The position numbers and the translations under genes were made by a program. Source: Romboutsia ilealis (GTDB taxonomy: Bacteria; Bacillota; Clostridia; Peptostreptococcales; Peptostreptococcaceae). From it: a DNA stretch of 64,000 nucleotides. The DNA lies in the NCBI RefSeq assembly GCF_900015215.1, contig NZ_LN555523.1, positions 1,037,479-1,101,478 on the forward strand. The letters are read 5' to 3'. Shown one piece after another: positions 8,731-18,301 of this stretch; within the stretch, counting starts at the first letter, position 1; each line of letters opens with the position of its first letter. The notes beneath the pieces are model-generated. The model searched no databases, was not told the origin of the DNA, and saw only the letters and a list, made by a program, of their open reading frames with translations.

Positions 8731-10005
8731 ATGATACTTATAAAAAATGGTAGGGTAATAGACCCAAAATCTAAAAGGGATGAAGTAGTAGATATAGTAA
8801 TAAAAGATAATAAAATATTAAAAATAGGTGAGTGCTCATTAACAGATGAATATGAAAAGATTATAGATGCTAGTGGATGTATAATAGCTCCTGGACTTAT
8901 AGATGTTCATGTTCATTTTAGAGATCCAGGATTTACTCATAAAGAAGATATAAAAACGGGTTCAAAGTCAGCTGCAAAAGGTGGATTTACGACAGTTGTA
9001 TGCATGGCAAATACTAATCCTATAGTTGATAATGAAGAAACTTTAAATTATATAAAAGAAAGAGCAAAAGCATCTTCTATAAATGTTTTACAAGCATGTG
9101 CTATAACTAAAGGATTTAAAGGCAAAGAGTTAGTTAATATGAAACATCTTAAAGAATGTGGAGCAGTAGGATTTACTGATGATGGGCTTCCTATAATGGA
9201 TAGTGATGTTATATATAATGCTATGCTAAAAGCAAAAGAGCTTGATGTTCCTCTAAGTTTTCATGAAGAAGATCCATCTCTTATAACTGTAGCTGGTATA
9301 AATGAAGGAGAAATATCTAAAAAGTTAGGTATATCTGGGGCAAGTAATGTAGCAGAAGATGTTATGGTAGCAAGAGATTGTATGATAGCTATAAAAACAG
9401 GGGCAAAGGTAAACATACAACATATAAGTTCTGGAGTATCAGTCGAAACTGTAAGAATGGCTAAAAGATTAGGGGCTAATGTATACGCAGAAGCAACACC
9501 ACATCATTTTACTTTAACAGAAGAAGATGTATTAAATTATGGTACAAATGCTAAAATGAATCCTCCTCTTAGAACTGAAAATGATAAATTAAAAATAATA
9601 GAAGGATTACAAGATGGTACGATAGAAATAATAGCAACAGATCATGCACCTCATACTTATGAAGAAAAGAGTGTTGAATTTGCAAAAGCTCCAAGTGGAA
9701 TAGTAGGGCTTGAAACTGCATTAGCTCTTGGTGTAACTAATTTAGTTAAAAAAGGTTATTTAAGCATGATGGCATTACTTGAAAAAATGACTATAAATCC
9801 AGCACAACTTTACAATCTAGATTGTGGATATATAAAGGAAGGTTCTGTAGCTGATTTAGTAATATTTAATCCTGATGAAAGCTATAAAGTAAGTGAATTT
9901 GAATCAAAATCTTTTAATTCACCATTTATAGGATATGAGTTATATGGAAAGATTAATTATACTATATGTAGAGGGAAGATAGTATTTGATGGTATGAGTA
10001 AATAG
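8731..10005 (+). CDS. pyrC: Dihydroorotase
   Basis: Cyclises N-carbamoyl-aspartate to dihydroorotate in pyrimidine synthesis, cytoplasmic, zinc-dependent. The metal site HVHFRDPG is at about residues 58-65, the HH pair in PHHFTL near 256, and ATDHAPH near 303. The 424-residue length and the amidohydrolase fold match the class I (PyrC of Firmicutes) type. ATG is preceded by an AAAGGGAGAGAA site. No pyr-operon neighbour or PyrR-type leader is visible in the 230-base upstream region, so it appears to be a separately transcribed pyr gene. A long bidirectional terminator separates it from the convergent efflux operon. Confidence 0.95.
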   Translation: MILIKNGRVIDPKSKRDEVVDIVIKDNKILKIGECSLTDEYEKIIDASGCIIAPGLIDVHVHFRDPGFTHKEDIKTGSKSAAKGGFTTVVCMANTNPIVDNEETLNYIKERAKASSINVLQACAITKGFKGKELVNMKHLKECGAVGFTDDGLPIMDSDVIYNAMLKAKELDVPLSFHEEDPSLITVAGINEGEISKKLGISGASNVAEDVMVARDCMIAIKTGAKVNIQHISSGVSVETVRMAKRLGANVYAEATPHHFTLTEEDVLNYGTNAKMNPPLRTENDKLKIIEGLQDGTIEIIATDHAPHTYEEKSVEFAKAPSGIVGLETALALGVTNLVKKGYLSMMALLEKMTINPAQLYNLDCGYIKEGSVADLVIFNPDESYKVSEFESKSFNSPFIGYELYGKINYTICRGKIVFDGMSK

Positions 10006-10012
10006 ATAAATT

Positions 10013-10049
10013 TAAAAGAGATTACTTAATTTTTAAGTAATCTCTTTTA
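10013..10049. terminator. Bidirectional terminator between pyrC and the efflux operon
   Basis: AAAAGAGATTACTTAA at 10014-10029 pairs with 10033-10048, T-runs on both strands; the two genes converge here. Confidence 0.88.
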
Positions 10050-10063
10050 TAGTAAAGAAAACT

Positions 10064-11296
10064 TTATTTATAAATAGCTTTAATTGGATCTAGTTTAGAT
10101 GCTTTAATAGCTGGAACAATACCGAATATAGTTCCAGTAATTACAGTAGTTACACTTGCAAATAGTAGACTATTTATATTAGGAAGAGCTTTAAATGGTA
10201 AATAATTAGATGCATAATTTACAACTATAAATCCAATTACTATACCAATTATACCTCCTAAAACCGTAATAAATATAGCTTCAACTAAAAACTGTACTAA
10301 TATATCTAAAGGTTTAGCTCCTATAGCACGTCTTATACCTATTTCTCTTTGACGTTCCATTACAGACACATACATTATATTCATAACTCCAACACCGCCT
10401 ACAAACATTGATATAGCAGTTATAAGTGTTACAAATTTATTTATAGTAGAAATCATAGATTCAAGTTCTTTAGTTTCCTCTGTAGGGTCATCAATATTAT
10501 AAGAACCATTTATATCAGGATGTAATTCATATAGCTTATTTATAACATTACCTGAAACTTCATACATATCATATCCTTTAGATACAACTAAATCTAGAGA
10601 ATATATTTCTTGAGGATAAGAAAATTGATTCATTAAATCATTGAATGCTTTTTTAGGCATATATGAATATATATAATTCATATCATCATAATACATATTT
10701 TTAATATTACTTTCAGAATTATTTTTAATTGAGTTTTCATCGATAATACCTATTACTTCATAAATATGATTATTTATAGTGATACCTTTACCTAAAGCTT
10801 CTTTCGGACTATTAAATAAATCAATGGCATTTTGCATAGTAATAATTATAACTTTTCTATTTTCATCATCATAAGAAAAATTTCTACCAAATACAGGTAC
10901 TATTTTATCATCATTAAACTCTTTAATATCTAAATATGTAGTTTTTTTATCAAAGGATGCATCTGAATAATACATAGACCCCATACTGAAATCATCTTTA
11001 CTAGCACTTATTCTTTCAACACCTTCTATAAATGATAACTCATCAATATCTTCTAATTTAAATGGATTTAAAAATGTTTCCATATTAGCCATATTAGAAT
11101 CACTTGATTCGAAATAAATTCTAGTTTTGTTTGGATTTACACGATTAACTGAATCAGTAACTTCTTTTTTTAGCCCATTTCCTATAGAACTTACTAATAT
11201 AGATGAAGTTATACCCATTATAATCCAAAGCAAGGTAACAAAAACACGAAGTTTATGACCTTTTAAATTAATTAAAGAACTCTTAATTACACTCAT
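10064..11296 (-). CDS. MacB/FtsX-type ABC transporter permease
   Basis: 410 residues with the FtsX-type layout: helix 1 near residues 18-40, a 250-residue extracytoplasmic MacB-like domain, then three C-terminal helices (about 285-400). The motif [19 protein letters not shown] near residue 312 is the standard coupling segment of this family. It forms the export channel with the ATPase encoded just upstream; the genes overlap by 14 bases. Third gene of a tripartite operon with a HlyD-like adaptor. Substrate unknown; antimicrobial peptides or macrolide-like compounds are typical for the family. Confidence 0.9.
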   Translation of the reverse strand: MSVIKSSLINLKGHKLRVFVTLLWIIMGITSSILVSSIGNGLKKEVTDSVNRVNPNKTRIYFESSDSNMANMETFLNPFKLEDIDELSFIEGVERISASKDDFSMGSMYYSDASFDKKTTYLDIKEFNDDKIVPVFGRNFSYDDENRKVIIITMQNAIDLFNSPKEALGKGITINNHIYEVIGIIDENSIKNNSESNIKNMYYDDMNYIYSYMPKKAFNDLMNQFSYPQEIYSLDLVVSKGYDMYEVSGNVINKLYELHPDINGSYNIDDPTEETKELESMISTINKFVTLITAISMFVGGVGVMNIMYVSVMERQREIGIRRAIGAKPLDILVQFLVEAIFITVLGGIIGIVIGFIVVNYASNYLPFKALPNINSLLFASVTTVITGTIFGIVPAIKASKLDPIKAIYK

Positions 11297-11978
11297 TTAA
11301 AGCCTCCTCATATAACACACCATCTTTAAGTCGTATAACCTTAGTGGCATACTTTATTAAGTCAGCATCATGTGTAACCATTATTATAGTTTTACCTTGT
11401 TTATTTAGTTCTTTTAATAAACTCATAATATCATCACTAGTCTCACTATCTAAAGCTCCTGTTGGCTCATCAGCAAATATAAGCTTAGGATTATTTACTA
11501 GAGAACGAGCTATAGCTACACGTTGTTGTTGTCCACCAGATAGCTGAAGTGGTAGACTTTTTATTTTATCTAAAAGACCAACTTGTTCTAATTTTTCTTT
11601 AACTATATTTTCTCTTTCAGATTTATTTAACTTTCCATCGTAAATTAGAGGCAGCTCTACATTTTGATAAATATTTAATGTTTCTATTAAATTAAATTGT
11701 TGAAAAATAAACCCAATATATTTATTCCTAAAAACTGAACGTTGATTCTCATTTAAGCTACTTACATTTTCATAATTAAAAAAATATGAACCCGTATCAA
11801 ACTTATCTAAAAAAGCTAATACATTAAGCAAAGTAGTTTTACCACTACCTGATTTACCCATTATCATTACAAAGTCGCCTTCTTCTATATTAATGTTTAG
11901 TGACTTTAAAACATGAAATTTTTCTTTACCCACCTTATAATACTTATTAATATCTTTAAGCTTTATTAAACTACTCAC
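11283..11978 (-). CDS. MacB/LolD-type ABC transporter ATP-binding protein
   Basis: Energises the permease encoded downstream. Walker [11 protein letters not shown]-loop [12 protein letters not shown], signature [15 protein letters not shown], Walker [14 protein letters not shown] and the H-loop MVTHDADL are all present and canonical. A longer frame runs to TTG 11999, but GTG 11978 has a GAAGGT site 8 bases upstream, overlaps the adaptor stop by 8 bases, and yields the normal N-terminus; I chose it. 231 residues, typical of the family. Confidence 0.9.
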   Translation of the reverse strand: MSSLIKLKDINKYYKVGKEKFHVLKSLNINIEEGDFVMIMGKSGSGKTTLLNVLAFLDKFDTGSYFFNYENVSSLNENQRSVFRNKYIGFIFQQFNLIETLNIYQNVELPLIYDGKLNKSERENIVKEKLEQVGLLDKIKSLPLQLSGGQQQRVAIARSLVNNPKLIFADEPTGALDSETSDDIMSLLKELNKQGKTIIMVTHDADLIKYATKVIRLKDGVLYEEALNECN

Positions 11979-13020
11979 TTTGCATACCTTCAGTATCAAC
12001 GCTTAAAGTATCTACAGGAATTGCGTCGCCTTCATTCATTTCATTTGATGGGTATCTAATAATAATATCTTGCTTATCAAGTCCGCCTTTTACAACTGTG
12101 AATTCATTATTTTGACTTTGAATTTCAATTTTTTGTTTCTTTAATATTCCATCATAGCTCTTAAATACATAAGGCTTATCATTTTCATCTTTAAGTATTG
12201 ATGAACTTGGTATTTTGCATAAGTTATCAGCTATTTCTATACAAGCTTGAACATGAAATCCGTTAATTAAATCTTCTTGATCTTCAAATGATATATCTAT
12301 ATCATAATAAGATAGAGAGGAATCAGACATATTATCAACTTTGCTAGATGTTGGTATATCAGAGATTACACTAACTCTACCTGAAACTTTTTTATTTGTA
12401 GATAAAATTGTAACAGTTACAGGATCATCTATTTGAAGTTTTGGTAAATCTTGCTCACTAGTCTGACCTTTCATATAAAATGTATTGCTTTGAAGAGTTA
12501 TCATTGAAGTAGATTCAGAATCACCATTTTGATTATTTAAATATACTTTTCCATCAAAAGGAGCAGTAGTATCTGTATACGCTTTTTTATTTAATAAAGA
12601 AACTTGAGCTTCTAATTTATTTATTTCAGAGTTTATTATTGTATCATTATCTACATTCGATCCTTTTAATTCACTTATTTGGTTTTTTAAAATTTCTATT
12701 TCATTTATTATTGACTCATTTTTTATAGTAAATAAAAGGTCTCCTTTTTTTACAATCTTTCCATTTGTTACATTTAATTTACTTATTTCCCCATCGGTTG
12801 GTATACTAAACTCTTGAGATTTTGTTGGAACTATAACTCCATTTATAAATATTTTTTCATTATCTGCAATTGTATAAGTTTGTACATAGTTTTCTTCAGA
12901 TTGAGCAGTATTACTTTCTTTATTATATAAATAGTAACCACCTATCAATACACTAGATACAACTGTAATGCCTACAATTATCTTAATCTTTTTATTTTTG
13001 AATTTCCCTAAAAAAGACAT
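11971..13020 (-). CDS. HlyD/MacA-like efflux adaptor (RND-type periplasmic adaptor family)
   Basis: First gene of the efflux operon. One N-terminal membrane helix (residues 12-28), then a biotinyl/lipoyl-like half (TNGKIVKKGDLLFTI near 82-96), a coiled-coil hairpin (about 100-140), the second lipoyl half (APFDGKVYL) and a beta-barrel domain. In a Gram-positive cell it would sit outside the membrane and join the permease. The order adaptor-ATPase-permease with short overlaps is the classical MacA-MacB type. ATG follows a GGGGGATAT site. No regulator gene adjoins, so control is unclear. Confidence 0.88.
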   Translation of the reverse strand: MSFLGKFKNKKIKIIVGITVVSSVLIGGYYLYNKESNTAQSEENYVQTYTIADNEKIFINGVIVPTKSQEFSIPTDGEISKLNVTNGKIVKKGDLLFTIKNESIINEIEILKNQISELKGSNVDNDTIINSEINKLEAQVSLLNKKAYTDTTAPFDGKVYLNNQNGDSESTSMITLQSNTFYMKGQTSEQDLPKLQIDDPVTVTILSTNKKVSGRVSVISDIPTSSKVDNMSDSSLSYYDIDISFEDQEDLINGFHVQACIEIADNLCKIPSSSILKDENDKPYVFKSYDGILKKQKIEIQSQNNEFTVVKGGLDKQDIIIRYPSNEMNEGDAIPVDTLSVDTEGMQSE

Positions 13021-13195
13021 TTATATCCCCCTTTGTATAAAACTTAGATATGAATTATTAATGTATTGGCAAAAAATAACCATAAAACATTAATATAGAT
13101 TTAATTATACGGAAAAATACGTAAATAAGTCAAGATAATATAAAATATAATGAAATTATAATGGTTTAAGTATAAAATAATATATTTTGAATGCA

Positions 13196-13252
13196 AAAAA
13201 GTGACTATATAAAAGCAAAAAATGTTAAGTTTACCTTTATATAGCCACTTTT
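13196..13252 (-). terminator. Terminator of the GNAT gene
   Basis: On the minus strand GTGGCTATATAAA pairs with TTTATATAGTCAC around a 22-base loop, then a T-run. Confidence 0.75.
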
Positions 13253-13262
13253 TAAGAATTTA

Positions 13263-13856
13263 TTATGCAATTATCTCTTTATCTTTAGATGAAGCTGAAT
13301 CTAATTTTTTTAATAAAATATATCTATTTATACCATATTGATTTTCTCTTTGAAGTTGCATTTCAAATCCTAAACTCAAAATAGTTCTTAGACTAAATAT
13401 ATTTTCAGCAGCAACAGCAGTTAATATATGACTCTTACCTCTAGCTATAGATTCTTCGATTCTAGTCTCAAGTAGTATCTTGTGTAATGAATTACCACGA
13501 TAAAGAGGGTCCACCATTACATATCCAGATACATAAGTTGAGTTAATTTCATCTTCGTTCATACCAATATCATAAAGATTGTTTAAATAATCTCCACTTG
13601 GAGGTTCACAAAGTGCACATGCTATTAATGTATTTTCAACGTAACATCCAACAATAAATCCGCCGTGGTGTAAAACATTTTGTAAGTAATCTATATCACG
13701 AAATTTAAGCCAGTTTTTATTTGAAATTGAGCTAATAACATTATTAAATAAAACTGTTATATCATTAAAATTAGATGCATCCATTAAAAGTACATTAGCA
13801 TATAAATTTTCGCAAAGCTCTCCGTTGAATTTAGATAATTTTACAGTCTTTATCAA
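13263..13856 (-). CDS. GNAT-family N-acetyltransferase-like protein
   Basis: About 197 residues. YVMVDPLYRGNSLHKILLE (about 125-143) is the acetyl-CoA pyrophosphate-binding motif A (R/QxxGxG/A, here RGNSL), followed by the AAENIFSLRTILSLGF segment typical of the family C-terminus. Substrate unknown. The annotated frame extends to GTG 13865, but TTG 13856 has AAGGTG six bases upstream and seems the better start. The ribosome-binding site touches the 3' edge of a group I intron, so splicing may decide whether this gene is translated. No other gene shares the transcript downstream. Confidence 0.75.
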   Translation of the reverse strand: MIKTVKLSKFNGELCENLYANVLLMDASNFNDITVLFNNVISSISNKNWLKFRDIDYLQNVLHHGGFIVGCYVENTLIACALCEPPSGDYLNNLYDIGMNEDEINSTYVSGYVMVDPLYRGNSLHKILLETRIEESIARGKSHILTAVAAENIFSLRTILSLGFEMQLQRENQYGINRYILLKKLDSASSKDKEIIA

Positions 13857-13865
13857 AATAAACAC

Positions 13866-14290
13866 CTTGTGTTCACATAAGGTCGCTACTCTTATGCAGT
13901 TCTCTTATGAACTTCTCATACTTTCGTATGAGAGCAGACTATTTCTTCACCCTCGACATTACTCGTTAGGGGCAACCTACTTCCACTATCAATCGCTTAT
14001 AGTGTACGACCTTTTAGGTCTAGTCGTTGAAGGTCTCCCTATTTGGGATTTCCCTGCATGAACATCCATTTATAATAGCACTTAGGGTTTAACCATATGC
14101 CATCCTAAGACTTTTTTCTACTTTCGTTCCATCACGCTTAAAGCTGTTCGCTTTTACGTTGTGGCACTTAGGCTTTAGGAATTACCTGCAATTCAAGTTG
14201 TGTCCTATGCAGATTTCTCTACATACGAGGCTTAAATTAACCTCTCTTCTATAGAATAAGAAGATTAAATCTTCAGTATATATTTGTAAG
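13866..14290 (-). ncRNA. Group I self-splicing intron, IStron-like, without ORF
   Basis: On the minus strand the conserved group I core is present in order: P element ATGCAGGGAAATCC, Q element GGGAGACC, R element TTCAACGACTAGAC (14031-14018) and S element GAAGAAATAGTCTG (13947-13935 region), so P7 forms as GACTA/TAGTC. A perfect stem capped by CGAAAG (13932-13915) is a P9-type hairpin. The core closely resembles the intron part of clostridial IStrons from memory, but no tnpB/tnpA frame is present. It is GC-richer than the flanks. The 3' splice site should lie near 13866-13870; the 5' boundary, placed near 14290, is uncertain by tens of bases. Leftover short frames inside it are not genes. Confidence 0.88.
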
Positions 14291-14393
14291 TAAAAATGAT
14301 ACTTTATAATTAATAATGATATTATAACATATAAATAAGGAATTATAGTAGTGTTTTGTTGAAAAATGTTAGATAAAACATAAAAATGTTTTG

Positions 14394-14540
14394 CTTAAGC
14401 GACGTGTCGATGAAATATTTTAAGTCACGTGTAGGCTAAGTATTTCAAAATCTTTTTTATCTCAAAAATAGTTTATTGATATTACGTAGCTTCAGACATT
14501 ATCTATATTTTTTAAGTATTATGATATCTTTAAGCACAAA
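14394..14540 (-). repeat. Terminator-linked dispersed repeat, copy 6 (long form, diverged)
   Basis: Read on the minus strand it follows the whole order of copy 3: palindromic core (TTAAAGATATCATAATACTT), a middle segment ending gtaatatcaataaa, ttttgag..aaaaaagattttgaaatactt (broken by changes), then the CACGTG/GACACGTCGC GC-rich tail. It sits behind the terminator of the small gene at 14579 and in its orientation. Confidence 0.75.
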
Positions 14541-14566
14541 AAAGACTTAATATGAATTAAGTCTTT
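14541..14566 (-). terminator. Terminator of the 67-residue protein gene
   Basis: AAAGACTTAAT / ATTAAGTCTTT stem (14541-14566), T-run on the minus strand, directly abutting repeat copy 6. Confidence 0.8.
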
Positions 14567-14578
14567 AATATTAGATAT

Positions 14579-14782
14579 TTATTTTTCTCTACTATGAGAG
14601 TCTTGGTAGTTTGCAACAGTGTTTGCAGCAGCAAATACTGCTTCATTTACTAAAGATAAAGTAGATTGTATTCTTTCTTTATTATTTAACTTCTCTGAAT
14701 TATCTAAAGCATGTTTTAGATTAATTTGAGCATCTTGAAGATGAGAAAAAGCATCAGTTAAATGTTGTTTAGAATTTTTCAT
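14579..14782 (-). CDS. Small helical hypothetical protein
   Basis: 67 residues starting MKNSKQHLTDAFSHLQDAQ; ATG 14782 has GGAGG at 7 bases, so the longer frame up to 14842 is rejected. The protein is wholly helical, amphipathic and acidic/basic mixed, with two predicted helices (residues 5-30 and 34-58). I do not recognise the family. The size and composition resemble small helical-bundle proteins found in clostridial sporulating cells, but that is only an impression. Confidence 0.6.
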   Translation of the reverse strand: MKNSKQHLTDAFSHLQDAQINLKHALDNSEKLNNKERIQSTLSLVNEAVFAAANTVANYQDSHSREK

Positions 14783-14938
14783 AAATACCTCCATATATAA
14801 AATTTTATAAATATACACTAAAAGTATTTGCAAAATAAACATATTTATTCATAAAGATATACATCAATAATTAAGAATATAAAATTAATTATAGGCAAAC
14901 ATAAATTTATAAAAATATATCAAGGAGTACATATAATA

Positions 14939-16174
14939 ATGGATAAATATAGATTAGTCAATAAATTTAAATTAATATCATCTTTATTTATAATACTAAT
15001 TTTAACTACAGGTATGTCAAATCAAAAGGATAGTTTTAATGGTAAAATATTTAAAAATATATATATTGAACAAGTACACATTGGAAAAATGAAGTTAGAT
15101 GAAGCTAAAAAAGCAGTAGATAAAAAATATTTACTTAAACCAATATACATAAAATATGAAGATAAAACATGGTGTATAAATCCACAGGATATAGACCTAA
15201 GCTATAATATTGATGATGCAATTAAAAATGCATATATTTATACTAGAAGTGATAGTAAAATAGAAAATATAAAGAGAAAATGTAATTTAGATTTAAATAA
15301 AGCATATAGTATAAAGTTAAATGCAACTTATAATGAATCTAAATTAAGCGAACAATTATCCTATATTCAAAATGATATAAATAAGAAAGTTCAACAAGCT
15401 ACCTTAGAGATAAGTGATAGTGGGCAGATGATAACAACTCCATCAAAGGAAGGATTAGAAGTAGATATTGCTTCATTAAAAGAACAAATATACGATATGA
15501 TAAAAAATAAAGATATAAAAAATATAAATCTTCCTGTAAAAGTTATACAACCAACAATTACTACACAACAAGTAAAATCTATAAATACTGTATTAGGTCA
15601 ATTTAGTACAAGTTTTAATGAACATAGTGCAAGAGGTAGTAATATATATGTTGCGGGAAAAAGCACTAGTGATATACTTATAATGCCAGGAGATACTTTT
15701 TCATATAATAAAGCTACTGGAGCAAGAACATGGAGTAATGGATATAAAACCGCAAAGGTAATAGTAGGTGGAAAATATGTTAATGGAGAAGGTGGAGGAG
15801 TATGCCAAGTATCAACAACGATATATAATGCGGCTTTAATGTCAGGCCTTGAAATACAAGAAGTGCATAATCACACATATCCATCTCATTATGTATCAAA
15901 AGGAAGAGATGCAGCAGTATCTTATGGGTATACAGATTTTAAATTTAAAAATAATTTTGCACATCCTATATATATTAAAAATATAGTTTCAAATGGTGCA
16001 ATAACTTCTAAAATATATGGTTGTAGTCAAGATAGAGAAAAGTTATATATAAGAACACAAGAAATACGTGAAAAAGATAAAATAATAGTAAAGACATATA
16101 GAGTATTTTTAGGGGAAGAAAACAATAAAATAAGAGAAGAATTAGTATCAGAAAATAAATATAAAATAAAATAA
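14939..16174 (+). CDS. VanW family protein with YoaR-like peptidoglycan-binding domain
   Basis: 411 residues: membrane anchor (about 12-26), a YoaR-type putative peptidoglycan-binding domain (about 45-200), and the VanW domain (about 210-345) with FSTSFNEHSARGSNI and the hallmark GGGVCQVSTTIYNAAL, then HNHTYPSHYV. The protein should act outside the membrane on or near the cell wall; VanW is an accessory gene in some vancomycin-resistance clusters, but chromosomal homologues are widespread and give no evidence of resistance. ATG has an AAGGAGTAC site. Followed by a clean terminator. Confidence 0.9.
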   Translation: MDKYRLVNKFKLISSLFIILILTTGMSNQKDSFNGKIFKNIYIEQVHIGKMKLDEAKKAVDKKYLLKPIYIKYEDKTWCINPQDIDLSYNIDDAIKNAYIYTRSDSKIENIKRKCNLDLNKAYSIKLNATYNESKLSEQLSYIQNDINKKVQQATLEISDSGQMITTPSKEGLEVDIASLKEQIYDMIKNKDIKNINLPVKVIQPTITTQQVKSINTVLGQFSTSFNEHSARGSNIYVAGKSTSDILIMPGDTFSYNKATGARTWSNGYKTAKVIVGGKYVNGEGGGVCQVSTTIYNAALMSGLEIQEVHNHTYPSHYVSKGRDAAVSYGYTDFKFKNNFAHPIYIKNIVSNGAITSKIYGCSQDREKLYIRTQEIREKDKIIVKTYRVFLGEENNKIREELVSENKYKIK

Positions 16175-16219
16175 ATGTGTTGAAAACATTTTTCTTTAAT
16201 GATATATTTAAGTTAAGAA

Positions 16220-16255
16220 AAAATAAATGCCAAATTGTTTGGCATTTATTTTTAA
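16220..16255 (+). terminator. Terminator of the VanW gene
   Basis: AAATAAATGCCA / TGGCATTTATTT stem with T-run. Confidence 0.85.
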
Positions 16256-16291
16256 ACAAAGGAGCAAACGATTGCACAAATTAAGGGGGAT

Positions 16292-17950
16292 ATGATGAAA
16301 AAAAAGTGGTGGAAAGAAGCTGTTGCATATCAAATATATCCACGTAGTTTTATGGATTTAAATAATGATGGGATAGGGGACCTAAAGGGAATAATATCAA
16401 AATTAGATTACTTAAAGGAATTAGGTATAGATGTTATTTGGATATGTCCTATATATAAATCTCCAAATGATGATAATGGGTATGATATAAGTGATTATCA
16501 AGATATAATGAATGATTTTGGAACTATGGAGGACTTTAATGAATTATTAAGTGAAGTTCATAAAAGAAATATGAAGATTATAATAGATTTAGTAATAAAC
16601 CATACAAGTGATGAACATCCTTGGTTTATAGAATCTAGATCATCTAAAGAAAATCCAAAGAGAGATTGGTACATTTGGAGAGAGGGAAAAAATAATAAAG
16701 AACCAAACAATTGGGAAAGTATATTTAAAGGATCGGCATGGGAGTATGATGAAAATACAAAAGAATACTACTTACATCTATTTAGTAAAAAACAACCAGA
16801 CTTAAACTGGAAAAATAAAGACATGAGAAATGAAATATATAAGATGATAAATTGGTGGTTAGATAAAGGAATTGATGGATTTAGAATTGATGCTATAAGT
16901 CATATAAATAAAGAAGAAGGATTAGCTGATATGGATAATCCTGATAATTTAAAATATGTACCGTCTTTTGATAAACATATGAATGTTGATGGAATACATG
17001 AATATCTAAAAGAATTAAAAGAAAATACATTTAGTAAATATGACATAATGACAGTTGGAGAAGCAAATGGAGTTAAAGCAGAAGAAGCTACTGATTGGGT
17101 TGGGGAAAATAATGGAAGTTTTAATATGTTATTTCAATTTGAACATATCGATTTATGGAATAGCTCAAAGTTTAATTTGCCAAATCTAAAAAAAGTATGG
17201 AATAAATGGCAAGTTAATCTTGAAAATGATGGATGGAATGCATTATTTATAGAAAATCATGATGTAACTAGAGTAGTATCTACTTGGGGAGATGATACTA
17301 GATTTTTAAAAGAAAGTGCTAAAGCGCTAGGATTATTGTATTTTATGCATAAAGGGACACCATTTATATATCAAGGTCAAGAAATTGGTATGACAAATGT
17401 TAAGTTTAATGAGATAAGCGAATATGATGATATTAGATCTATAAATGAATATAATCAACTTATAAATCAAGGGATGAGTCAAAAAGATGCATTAAAACAT
17501 ATTTGGAATACATCAAGAGATAATACTCGTACGCCTATGCAGTGGGATGATAGTTTAAATGCAGGGTTTAGTAAATCTAATCCATGGATTTGTGTAAATC
17601 CTAATTATAAATTTATAAATGTTAAAAAACAACTTGAAGATTCTGATTCAATACTTAACTTCTATAAAAAAATGATACAACTTAAAAAGAGTAGTGAATG
17701 TTTAATATATGGTAAATACAATCTTATACTAGAAGATGATCCCAATATATTTGCATATGAGAGAATACTAAATGATGAAAAATTCTTAGTAATATGCAAC
17801 TTAAAAAGTGAATGTGTTAACTATAAATATGAGTTATTAACATTAAAGTATAAAAATTTAATATTATCTAACTATAATATAGATAATCATAAAGATTTAA
17901 ACAGTTTAGAATTAAAACCTTGGGAAGCAAGACTTTATAAAATAAATTAA
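16292..17950 (+). CDS. malL: GH13 alpha-glucosidase, oligo-1,6-glucosidase type
   Basis: Hydrolyses terminal alpha-glucosidic bonds in short malto- or isomalto-oligosaccharides in the cytoplasm. The conserved GH13 regions are visible: DLVINHTSD near residue 99, GFRIDAI with the nucleophile near 200, TVGEANGV with the acid/base near 256, and IENHDVTR with the transition-state Asp near 328; QPDLNW is the GH13_31-type marker. EANGV rather than the EMSST-type segment argues against phosphotrehalase. Two ATGs lie in tandem; the second (16295) is better spaced from AAGGGGGAT. No PTS or sugar-regulator gene adjoins, so induction cannot be read. Gene symbol by family, not proven. Confidence 0.88.
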   Translation: MMKKKWWKEAVAYQIYPRSFMDLNNDGIGDLKGIISKLDYLKELGIDVIWICPIYKSPNDDNGYDISDYQDIMNDFGTMEDFNELLSEVHKRNMKIIIDLVINHTSDEHPWFIESRSSKENPKRDWYIWREGKNNKEPNNWESIFKGSAWEYDENTKEYYLHLFSKKQPDLNWKNKDMRNEIYKMINWWLDKGIDGFRIDAISHINKEEGLADMDNPDNLKYVPSFDKHMNVDGIHEYLKELKENTFSKYDIMTVGEANGVKAEEATDWVGENNGSFNMLFQFEHIDLWNSSKFNLPNLKKVWNKWQVNLENDGWNALFIENHDVTRVVSTWGDDTRFLKESAKALGLLYFMHKGTPFIYQGQEIGMTNVKFNEISEYDDIRSINEYNQLINQGMSQKDALKHIWNTSRDNTRTPMQWDDSLNAGFSKSNPWICVNPNYKFINVKKQLEDSDSILNFYKKMIQLKKSSECLIYGKYNLILEDDPNIFAYERILNDEKFLVICNLKSECVNYKYELLTLKYKNLILSNYNIDNHKDLNSLELKPWEARLYKIN

Positions 17951-18301
17951 ATGTAAATTTTATATATAAGTAAAAATATATTAAATATTTGATACAAAGA
18001 AAAAAGATAAGAAAAAACCACAACATGATGGTTTTATTAGTTCATGTTTAAATAATAAACTGGATAAACAAATAGATAAAATATAGGAAAATAACTATAA
18101 AAAGATATCTTTCCTATATTTTTTTGTTATGTTTAAATTATCTTATATATTAAAGGAAAATGAAAGATTATATATTTCCATTTATTTATATATTTTTATT
18201 TAGTAAATCAATGATAAAAGAAGAAATTTGACTAATAATATAAATAACAGATAAATAAATCCATAAGAAGACATAAATAAATAAACATTGGAGGGATATT
18301 T
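17951..18301. other. 350-base intergenic region with one terminator
   Basis: Contains a frame without start codon encoding a Lys-rich peptide (KKKDKKKPQHDGFISS), ending at a TAG near 18084; it may be decayed sequence. The terminator at 18078-18125 serves malL or that remnant. The rest is A/T-rich leader before the deacetylase gene with its GGAGGG site. Confidence 0.3.
18078..18125 (+). terminator. Terminator downstream of malL
   Basis: AAATATAGGAAA pairs with TTTCCTATATTT, seven T follow. Confidence 0.75.

Noticed and set aside
13825..14061. 78-codon plus-strand frame in the region before VanW
   Set aside because: Lies across the group I intron in antisense; no ribosome-binding site.
14200..14550. 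c-di-GMP-II or c-di-GMP-I riboswitch upstream of the group I intron
   Set aside because: Looked for the conserved aptamer sequences on the minus strand and found none; the space is taken by the dispersed repeat.
16292..17950. Trehalose-6-phosphate hydrolase
   Set aside because: The acid/base segment reads VGEANGV, typical of oligo-1,6-glucosidase and alpha-glucosidase, and no trehalose PTS gene adjoins.
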